A DNA stretch of 64,000 bases from the NCBI RefSeq assembly GCF_041058985.1, contig NZ_JBEHZE010000001.1, positions 310,001 through 374,000 on the forward strand, in the 5' to 3' direction. The notes under the pieces are model-generated. The model searched no databases. It saw only the letters and a list, made by a program, of their open reading frames with translations, and was not told the DNA's origin. The DNA comes from Hyphococcus lacteus. Lineage in GTDB: Bacteria > Pseudomonadota > Alphaproteobacteria > Caulobacterales > Parvularculaceae. Position numbers and translations under genes: made by a program. Of this stretch, positions 51,209 through 58,112 are shown piece by piece. Position 1 is the stretch's first letter; the number at the start of each line of letters is the position of its first letter.

Positions 51209-52728
51209 TGTCCTGCACCGCCTGTGAAGCTGTTGTCATGTTGACCAATTTCAAAATCCATCCTCGGAGAGAGTGAAGGATCAGCACGATCAAACATCAG
51301 TGCACCATCAATATATACTTTCTCTGCCCGGGCGTAGACAGAGAACGGGTTACGGTTCCACACAACCACATCGGCCATTTTTCCAGTTTCTAATGTGCCG
51401 GTCTGGTCAAGAATACCCATCGCTTTTGCCGGATTTGCGGTAATCCATCCGATCGCATCTTTGGGTTGAATGTCGAACCCAATGCGACGCCCATCCGCCA
51501 TTGCTTTTGCGGCCTCTTGATTAAGGCGCTGAATGCCGTTTTCGTCATCCGAGTGGATAATCGCACAACCATTCGGTTGGGCATCAACTAATGCCGCATT
51601 TTCACCGACCGTATCAAAAGCCTCTAGCTTAAAGCCCCACCAGTCAGCCCAAACCGCTGCACAAACATTATTCTTAGCAAGGTAATCAGCAATTTTGTAA
51701 GCTTCGATTGCGTGGTGGAATGTGGTGACTTGGTAACCAAATTCCTTGGCAATATCCAAAATTTGAACCATTTCGTCCGCACGATAACAATGCATATTGA
51801 CGACAACGTCACCTTCTAGCGCGCCCGCCAAGGTTTCTAGTTTTAGGTCGCGTGTTGGTGCGTTTGGTGCGTTGTCCGATTTATCTTTGCTGTCGTCATT
51901 TTGCCAATCGTCAAAATCGCGCCAATAGTCTTCCCATTTTTGTTGATACGCTTGGGCCTCGATCCACGCTGCGCGATAACCCGCAACATTGCCCATACGT
52001 GTACCGGGGCCACCGCGCTCGCCATAGACACGTTTTGGATTTTCACCGCAGGCCATTTTCAAACCATAAGGTGCATTCGGAAATTTCATTCCCTGTACAG
52101 AGCGTGATGGTACATTTTTAAGTACCACAGAGCGCCCACCAAAGAGATTAGCGGAGCCAGGTAAAATTTGAAGCGATGTCACACCACCAGCGAGCGCACG
52201 GGTAAACCCTGCATCTTGTGGCCAAACCGAATGCTCAGCCCATACATGGGCAGTGTTCGGGGATGTGATCTCGTTTCCATCTGATGTGGAAGCCGTCGAT
52301 GGCACCGGATAATCACCAAGATGGGAATGAATATCGATCACACCTGGTGTAATCCATTTGCCCTCTGCATCGACGCTTTTTGTGCCTTCAGGAAGGGTCA
52401 ACGTCCCCGCCTCGCCGACCGCCGTGATCTTACCGTCTTGTATCAACACAGCGCCATCATTAATGCGCTGGCCAGTACCCGTGAGCACTGTCGCCCCGGT
52501 CAATACAACGGTCTCGCCCGGATAAGGCTTATAGGTAGATGGGAACGGATCAGCCGGCGGCCGGACTGGCTCTTCGCTAGCTTTTTTTGCGGCAGCCGTC
52601 TCGGTCTTTTCGACCTTTGTGGCGGGCGTCGCGGCGTCACTTTCTGGTTCGTTGCTTGGCTGCGAACAAGCGCTTAGCATAAGCGCGGGCATCAGAACGG
52701 TGAGTGCCGTCCTTCCGATTTTTTGCAT
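51205..52728 (-). CDS. Lipoprotein amidohydrolase (first of pair)
   Basis: 507 residues from ATG 52728 (GAGGGA upstream). Lipobox LMLSACS (Cys about 21), then a low-complexity linker with many Ala, Lys and Glu. Catalytic domain: GKWITPGVIDIHSHLGDYPV carries the HxH metal ligands, DVVVNMHCYRADEM another His, VTTFHHAIEAYKIADYL the next, and CAIIHSDDENGIQRLNQEA the final Asp. It should hydrolyse an amide or a related ring in the periplasm. ATGs further upstream lack a ribosome site. Confidence 0.9.
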   Translation of the reverse strand: MQKIGRTALTVLMPALMLSACSQPSNEPESDAATPATKVEKTETAAAKKASEEPVRPPADPFPSTYKPYPGETVVLTGATVLTGTGQRINDGAVLIQDGKITAVGEAGTLTLPEGTKSVDAEGKWITPGVIDIHSHLGDYPVPSTASTSDGNEITSPNTAHVWAEHSVWPQDAGFTRALAGGVTSLQILPGSANLFGGRSVVLKNVPSRSVQGMKFPNAPYGLKMACGENPKRVYGERGGPGTRMGNVAGYRAAWIEAQAYQQKWEDYWRDFDDWQNDDSKDKSDNAPNAPTRDLKLETLAGALEGDVVVNMHCYRADEMVQILDIAKEFGYQVTTFHHAIEAYKIADYLAKNNVCAAVWADWWGFKLEAFDTVGENAALVDAQPNGCAIIHSDDENGIQRLNQEAAKAMADGRRIGFDIQPKDAIGWITANPAKAMGILDQTGTLETGKMADVVVWNRNPFSVYARAEKVYIDGALMFDRADPSLSPRMDFEIGQHDNSFTGGAGQ

Positions 52729-52898
52729 ACTATCCCTCAACATGCTGCGTGACACACTTCGTAAGTGCTCAATGTTATGTCATAAGACTAGCGTAAAATA
52801 TCCGTGCGACCACCCCGCACCAATATTTAAGGTGCGGTATATTTTCCTTGCCAGATGTTCAGCTGGGCAATGACAAACCGTCAAGAGGGGATTTCACC

Positions 52899-54623
52899 AT
52901 GACCGCAATCACAAGGCGCCTTGCTTTAACGTCGGGCCTTGCGGCTGGCGCAGCATCTTGCGCAACCACACCAAAAATGACCCCTTATGACGCGGTCACA
53001 ACCGCACCGTCTGGCGTTTTTGCACATGGCGTCGCGAGCGGCGACCCTGGTGCGACGGATGTGGTACTCTGGACGCGGTTAAGTCTTTCAACCACGGATG
53101 TCACAATCCGCACAGACGTGAAATGGCAAGTCGCCAATGACGAAAGCTTCTCAGATATTGTTGCAGACGGGAACGCCCAAACCAGCGCAGCGCAAGATTG
53201 GACAGTCAAAACATTAGCCGGTGGGTTAGAGCCCGGTGCGACGTATTTTTACCGCTTCAAAATCGGCGACATCACCTCACCCATTGGACGCACAAAAACG
53301 CTACCCACCGGATCGATTGATCAAGCGCGCTTTGCTGTCCTGTCATGCGCCAATGTGCCGTTCGGGTTTTTCAACGTATACGATCTAGTTGCACGACAAG
53401 ATGACATCGATGCAGTACTGCATCTTGGGGATTATATCTATGAATATGGTCGCGACGGTTATGGCGGTGCGGCGGGCAAAGCATTAAACCGTGAGCATCA
53501 ACCGGTGCATGATTGTGTATCCTTAAACGATTACCGAACACGCCACGCCCAATATAAAGCGGATCCCGCTAGCCAAGCGATGCATCAGCGTCACTCGATA
53601 ATTCCCATCTGGGACGATCACGAGGTCGCGAATGACACATGGAAAGGCGGCGCAGAACACCATGACCCAGCACTCAATGGTGATTGGAATGCCCGCCGTC
53701 GCGCCGCACTACAGGCCTATTATGAATGGATGCCTGTGCGCGAGCCAGAGATGACGCCCACAGCGTTTTTCCGGTCATTTTCTTTCGGCGATCTGTTGAC
53801 CATTGCCGCAATCGAAACGCGGCTCATGGCCCGCACGAAACAATTCGAATATTCCGAAATTATCCCGACCCTGCAAACGCCTGAGGACATAGAGCAGTTC
53901 AAAGAGACTGTATTATGGGACGAAACCCGTGAGATGTTGGGCGGCGCACAAATTGATTATCTTGATCGAACCTTCCGCAATTCTGTCGCCAGCGGGCAAC
54001 CCTGGCGTCTGATCGCCAACCAAGTGACCATGGCGAAAGTAACCGCACCGGATTTGACCCCGCATGTCACCGAAGAAGATATCGCAGCGCTAGAAAAAGA
54101 ATGGAAACCGGCTCGAGCTTTTATTCAATCATCAGCCCTCGAACTTCCATCAAATTTTGATGCGTGGGATGGCTATCCTGCGGCGCGTGAACGATTTTAC
54201 GATTTGGCGCGAACAGCAGGTGATGATGGAATGATCGTTGTCACCGGCGACACCCACACATGGTGGGCCAATGATCTGGTTGATCGTGATGGTAATCAAA
54301 TGGGTGTTGAGCTAGGCACCCATTCGGTTTCCTCTCCTTCCCCTTACAATAAAAATTTCCTCGGTGGAAAGGGTGCTGAATACGCCCTTTTAACAAATCA
54401 GAAAAACAAGGATGTTCGCTATATTTCGGGGGAACATCACGGCTTTATTCACCTGACCGTGAACCGCACAACAGCGCGTGCGGAATATCGCGCCGTCGAC
54501 ACGATTGAAACACCGTCATACAATGCGTTCACAAAAGTAGCCTTCGACATTAAGAAATCAAATGGTAGTGCAGCGTTTGACGGTACAGACGGCCTAACCT
54601 TTAAAGAGGGTTTCTTATTCTAG
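52899..54623 (+). CDS. phoD: Alkaline phosphatase D (PhoD) family protein
   Basis: 574 residues from ATG 52899 (GAGGGG upstream). Tat-type start ITRRLALTSG with a possible lipobox near AASCA (Cys about 20). FAHGVASGDPGATDVVLWTR begins the PhoD N-terminal domain; LHLGDYIYEYGRDGYGG, PIWDDHEVANDTWKGGAEHH and VVTGDTHTWWANDL carry the metal-binding Asp, His and Tyr residues. PhoD phosphodiesterase/phosphatases use Ca and Fe and act outside the cytoplasm. The stop TAG overlaps the GTG start of the next gene. Confidence 0.93.
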   Translation: MTAITRRLALTSGLAAGAASCATTPKMTPYDAVTTAPSGVFAHGVASGDPGATDVVLWTRLSLSTTDVTIRTDVKWQVANDESFSDIVADGNAQTSAAQDWTVKTLAGGLEPGATYFYRFKIGDITSPIGRTKTLPTGSIDQARFAVLSCANVPFGFFNVYDLVARQDDIDAVLHLGDYIYEYGRDGYGGAAGKALNREHQPVHDCVSLNDYRTRHAQYKADPASQAMHQRHSIIPIWDDHEVANDTWKGGAEHHDPALNGDWNARRRAALQAYYEWMPVREPEMTPTAFFRSFSFGDLLTIAAIETRLMARTKQFEYSEIIPTLQTPEDIEQFKETVLWDETREMLGGAQIDYLDRTFRNSVASGQPWRLIANQVTMAKVTAPDLTPHVTEEDIAALEKEWKPARAFIQSSALELPSNFDAWDGYPAARERFYDLARTAGDDGMIVVTGDTHTWWANDLVDRDGNQMGVELGTHSVSSPSPYNKNFLGGKGAEYALLTNQKNKDVRYISGEHHGFIHLTVNRTTARAEYRAVDTIETPSYNAFTKVAFDIKKSNGSAAFDGTDGLTFKEGFLF

Positions 54624-55186
54624 TGTCTTGGATCAACCGACGGATCGAAAAATCGACCTTCAGATCATTCTTGATCTGGTTTGCTCTCCTGTTCGGATAT
54701 TCATATTGGGCATTCATGACACCCGGCCCGTGGCGTCGTGCGCTTGACGCCGCGGGCGGAAAACTGCCGGAGACGCAACCCGGTGTTCCAGCGATTGAGC
54801 CCATTCGCTCGCTTGAGGCATTAGGCCCCAACAATGCCGATTATCTTTTGTGGCAACTGTTGGACATTCCTTACATTGCATTTACTTTTCTTGCGACTGT
54901 TGCTGCGCTTTCAATTGGCCTCAAAGCGATCGGCAAAGAACATAGCCCATTGCGGTTTCTTCTTGTGCTGCCGGCAATCTATGTCATCGCTGAAATCGTC
55001 GAAAATAGTTTATTGGTTCTATTCGCGACCGGCATAGTCGGCACCAGCGAACCATTGGTGTTACTTCAACAATTCGCAACAACGATGAAATTTACGAGTG
55101 TCATGCCGGCAATGATATTGGTGCCGATTTCTGTCGTGATTGCGCTCGTTGCCCTTATCATTCGTATGACCCGAAAGAAATCATGA
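54623..55186 (+). CDS. Unrecognised membrane protein between phoD and adenine deaminase
   Basis: 187 residues, start GTG 54623 inside TAGTG. Four membrane helices: about 15-32 (FLIWFALLFGYSYWAF), 78-100 (IPYIAFTFLATVAALSIG), 110-135 (LRFLLVLPAIYVIAEIVENS) and 158-180 (VMPAMILVPISVVIALVALI). A Pro-rich loop separates the first two. I recognise no family. Both ends overlap neighbours by 1 and 4 bases, which ties it tightly to PhoD and the deaminase. Confidence 0.75.
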   Translation: MSWINRRIEKSTFRSFLIWFALLFGYSYWAFMTPGPWRRALDAAGGKLPETQPGVPAIEPIRSLEALGPNNADYLLWQLLDIPYIAFTFLATVAALSIGLKAIGKEHSPLRFLLVLPAIYVIAEIVENSLLVLFATGIVGTSEPLVLLQQFATTMKFTSVMPAMILVPISVVIALVALIIRMTRKKS

Positions 55187-56190
55187 ATAAAACTGAGCTG
55201 ATGGCCTATGCCGCTGCCCTGCCGAAAGCGGAATTACACCTTCATATTGAAGGCAGTCTTGAACCAGAATTAATGTTCAAGCTCGCACAGCGAAACAAAA
55301 TCGAACTTCCCTATAAGTCAGTCGAAGAAATTCGCAGCGCCTATCAGTTCTCGAACCTGCAGGATTTTCTGGATATCTACTATCAAGGCATGAGTGTTCT
55401 GCAAACGGAGGAAGATTTTTTCGACCTGACCATGGCCTATCTCAACCGCGTTCGTGCTGACAATGTTAGGCATGTGGAAATATTTTTTGACCCGCAGGGA
55501 CATACGGCTCGCGGCGTTCCATTTGGTACCGCAATCGGTGGCATACTGACCGCGTTTAGTCTGGCGAAAATTCAGTTCGGGATGACCACCAAGCTCATCA
55601 TGTGCTTCCTGCGACACCTCCCCGAAGAAGACGCCTTTGATACCCTAAAACAAGCAGAACCATGGCTAGACCAGATAAGCGGTGTCGGGCTTGATTCGTC
55701 AGAGGTTGGACATCCGCCCTCTAAGTTTGAACGCGTTTTCGCTAGAGCCAAAGAGCTGGGACTAAAGCTGGTTGCCCATGCGGGTGAAGAGGGCCCGCCA
55801 GAATATGTTTATGAGGCCCTTGACCAACTCACCATTGACCGATTGGATCACGGAAATAGATCGCTAGAAGACCAAGCATTAATCGAACGCCTCGTGCGCG
55901 AAGAAATGACGCTCACGGTCTGCCCGCTTTCCAACCTCAAGCTCTGCGTGGTTGATGATCTAACGTCCCATCCGATCAAACGAATGCTGGACCTTGGGCT
56001 GCGCGCGACAATCAATTCTGATGATCCGTCTTACTTTGGCGGTTATATGAACGAGAACTTCAAAGGCATCATCGACGCCCTTGATTTGTCCAAAGATGAC
56101 GTCAGAACCCTTTGCGAAAACAGCTTTCGCGGGTCATTTTTATCGGACGGCGAAAAACGCGCCCAATTAGCAAAAATTGCGATGGTGTAG
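55183..56190 (+). CDS. Adenine deaminase (ADE branch of adenosine deaminase family)
   Basis: 335 residues. PKAELHLHIEGSLEPELMFK has the HxH zinc ligands, KLVAHAGEEGPP the third His and catalytic Glu, RLDHGNRSLED a further His and ATINSDDPSYFGGYMNENF the Asp pair. The segment GVGLDSSEVGHPPSKFERVF, in place of the GDE-type sequence of true adenosine deaminases, marks the adenine deaminase branch (Aah1-like, also seen in Pseudomonas). It would turn adenine into hypoxanthine. Start ATG 55183 overlaps the previous gene (ATGA). Confidence 0.88.
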   Translation: MNKTELMAYAAALPKAELHLHIEGSLEPELMFKLAQRNKIELPYKSVEEIRSAYQFSNLQDFLDIYYQGMSVLQTEEDFFDLTMAYLNRVRADNVRHVEIFFDPQGHTARGVPFGTAIGGILTAFSLAKIQFGMTTKLIMCFLRHLPEEDAFDTLKQAEPWLDQISGVGLDSSEVGHPPSKFERVFARAKELGLKLVAHAGEEGPPEYVYEALDQLTIDRLDHGNRSLEDQALIERLVREEMTLTVCPLSNLKLCVVDDLTSHPIKRMLDLGLRATINSDDPSYFGGYMNENFKGIIDALDLSKDDVRTLCENSFRGSFLSDGEKRAQLAKIAMV

Positions 56191-56199
56191 TCGCACGTT

Positions 56200-56745
56200 C
56201 TAATCGTTATGGATGCGCGAGATTTTCGATCCCTCAAGCGAGAGATTATACATCAACCCTTTGGAATCGAACACGAAGGCGACAATCGGCTGGCTGAGCT
56301 GTGTGGCATCAATCGCCCCACCCGCACCGACCGTGACTACAGTCACCGAAGCATCAACACCAATTTCCCACCCATTGCTCGCGCGAAATTTTTCCAATGC
56401 TTTAGGATCAAGAAATACGATCATCTGACGGCGCGCCTGTGCACCGAGCTGAAAACCAACGGAGGCCGATGCTGTCGAGTAATAGGACACAGTCTTACCG
56501 CCAACGCGCAACGCACCTTGTCCGTATTCACCGCCAATGCCGATCCCGGCTTTTTTGATTGAGGGAAAAACCAAAACGCCCTCCGCTTTGGCCAGAACGT
56601 CATCTGCGCCCGTAATATCTTCGCGGAATTCCGACAGTGCCTTGTCTGTACGCCGATCAATCTTTTCAGGCGATGCAGCACCTGCAATAGAAGGAATGCT
56701 CATCAACATGACGATTAGGGAAAGAACAGTCTTTTTTAACATCAT
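56200..56745 (-). CDS. SYLF/YSC84-like lipid-binding domain protein, exported
   Basis: 181 residues. Signal peptide (LSLIVMLMSIPSIAGAA). The SYLF blocks are FPSIKKAGIGIGGEYGQGAL, YYSTASASVGFQLGAQARRQ, FLDPKALEKFRASNGWEIGV and FVFDSKGLMYNLSLEGSKIS. In eukaryotes the SYLF domain binds phosphoinositides; bacterial members are periplasmic or outer-membrane-linked with unknown roles. Two ATGs open the frame (codons 1 and 2). Its end lies 9 bp from the end of the convergent adenine deaminase gene. Confidence 0.9.
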   Translation of the reverse strand: MMLKKTVLSLIVMLMSIPSIAGAASPEKIDRRTDKALSEFREDITGADDVLAKAEGVLVFPSIKKAGIGIGGEYGQGALRVGGKTVSYYSTASASVGFQLGAQARRQMIVFLDPKALEKFRASNGWEIGVDASVTVVTVGAGGAIDATQLSQPIVAFVFDSKGLMYNLSLEGSKISRIHND

Positions 56746-56968
56746 AGCGCTCGCTTTCGATCATATAACGCAGCGGACAAACTCTTTTGGGTTTTGGCTC
56801 TTATAGCCTCTGGCCGGTTTCTCGCCAGATTTTGAGGCAATTTAGTGGCAGTTATCTTAAATTGATGCTTACAGTTTCTCCATCCGAACGGACCGCACCC
56901 GCCAAGCGGATAGAATTATAGCGAAAAACACTATAGTCACCGATTTCATTGAAAACGAGGACCATTCT

Positions 56969-57337
56969 ATGAAACCACTTATATTGGCGGCTGGCGTTAG
57001 CGGCTTCATTGCTGTCGCCTTAGGGGCTTTTGGTGCGCACGGCCTCACGCTCTCATCCGAAGCGACGGGATGGTGGAACACCGCAAGTCATTATTTCCTT
57101 ATTCACAGCGTTGCGGCGCTTTTTCTTTCTGGCCAACGCCGCCCTATAGCCGGTTGGGCATTTATCGCAGGATCAGTATTTTTCGCAGGTTCTCTTTACG
57201 TCATGGCGCTTGGCGGGCCACGCATACTCGGCGCACTCACCCCCATTGGCGGTCTGTGTTATTTGATTGGTTGGGCCATCATTGCTTTAAGCGGTATGCG
57301 GAACATCAACGCCGCCGACGCAGAATCGGTACAATAA
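56969..57337 (+). CDS. DUF423 membrane protein (YgdD family)
   Basis: 122 residues with four helices. AVALGAFGAHGLTLSSEATG, WWNTASHYFLIHSVAALFLS, VFFAGSLYVMALGGPRILGA and LTPIGGLCYLIGWAIIALSG are the conserved DUF423 blocks. Function is unknown. ACGAGGACC precedes ATG 56969. Its 3' end overlaps on the opposite strand a tiny frame described separately. Confidence 0.92.
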   Translation: MKPLILAAGVSGFIAVALGAFGAHGLTLSSEATGWWNTASHYFLIHSVAALFLSGQRRPIAGWAFIAGSVFFAGSLYVMALGGPRILGALTPIGGLCYLIGWAIIALSGMRNINAADAESVQ

Positions 57338-57401
57338 TCGACACACCAATCGCCGAATTAAGCGCAATAAACCCAATAATTGTAATCTCAATAATACCCA
57401 T
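57306..57401 (-). CDS. Possible 31-residue membrane peptide
   Basis: 31 codons from ATG 57401, preceded by GGGGAGAGAG about 4 bp upstream, one of the better ribosome sites in the window. The peptide is MGIIEITIIGFIALNSAIGV, then SIIVPILRRRR: one hydrophobic helix and a basic tail, a common shape for bacterial small proteins and for toxins of type I pairs. The last 32 bp are antisense to the end of the DUF423 gene. No promoter was identified. It could equally be chance. Confidence 0.42.
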   Translation of the reverse strand: MGIIEITIIGFIALNSAIGVSIIVPILRRRR

Positions 57402-57561
57402 CGGTCTCTCTCCCCAAAGACAACAATGAACATGCGTCAGTTGGGCCAGTATTCGTGGTGGAAATAAGGCGATCCTGTGACAAGGCAAGGGGATTGGTTA
57501 TTCACAGCCACTCACAAAAACGCGACCATTGGCATTTGCGAGACATGCTATGCGGCTCATT

Positions 57562-57945
57562 CTACGCGGAATTCATTGATTTTGCTGCGACCCGTAAAAA
57601 GTCTAGCCCGATCAAAATCACACCCGCCGCAACCCCGCGATGGATGGTGCCTGTCATTTCATATACGCCATAACCGAAATGAACTAACGCCCCTATAATC
57701 GCAAACCGTACGATCATGTTCGCAACAAAATTGAGTCTGTTCGACGCTAAGCGTTTCTGATGCTGCTCTGGTGTTTCGTCACGGCTGCGTGTTCTGATCC
57801 GAGAAAGGTCCGGCTGAACGCTAACCTGTCGCGCGGACGTTTGAACATCTGCAACTGCCGCGACGTTTGTTTCGCGACCAGCGAGACTCGCCAAGCGCGA
57901 TGAACTGATCTGCGTCTCAAGACGCTGTTGGCTTCCGAATGCCAT
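57562..57945 (-). CDS. Hypothetical protein with two C-terminal membrane helices
   Basis: 127 residues from ATG 57945 (GGTGGAG upstream; a GTG five codons earlier is also in frame). The N-terminal 75 residues are polar, Arg/Gln/Ser-rich and probably disordered (QRLETQISSSRLASLAGRET). Two helices follow: FVANMIVRFAIIGALVHFGY and GVAAGVILIGLDFLRVA. I do not recognise the family. It lies alone between the DUF423 region and the TonB-dependent receptor. Confidence 0.65.
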   Translation of the reverse strand: MAFGSQQRLETQISSSRLASLAGRETNVAAVADVQTSARQVSVQPDLSRIRTRSRDETPEQHQKRLASNRLNFVANMIVRFAIIGALVHFGYGVYEMTGTIHRGVAAGVILIGLDFLRVAAKSMNSA

Positions 57946-58050
57946 GCCTAAGAACTCCACCCGAACAATGGCGTTAAGATTGCCCTAGGCCGCATTGCGG
58001 TGTTCTAAAGAATTCAAATGCAATTTTAGCTATCTGGTATCGTCCGATAT

Positions 58051-58082
58051 AAAAAAAGCGAGCGACCCGAAGGCCGCTCGCT
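58051..58082 (-). terminator. Rho-independent terminator of the TonB receptor gene
   Basis: On the minus strand AGCGAGCG pairs with CGCTCGCT around a 10-base loop and is followed by a run of seven T. It lies 30 bp after the receptor stop. Confidence 0.9.
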
Positions 58083-58112
58083 CTTTCTCGTCCCCTCCCG
58101 ACACGTCCGGTG

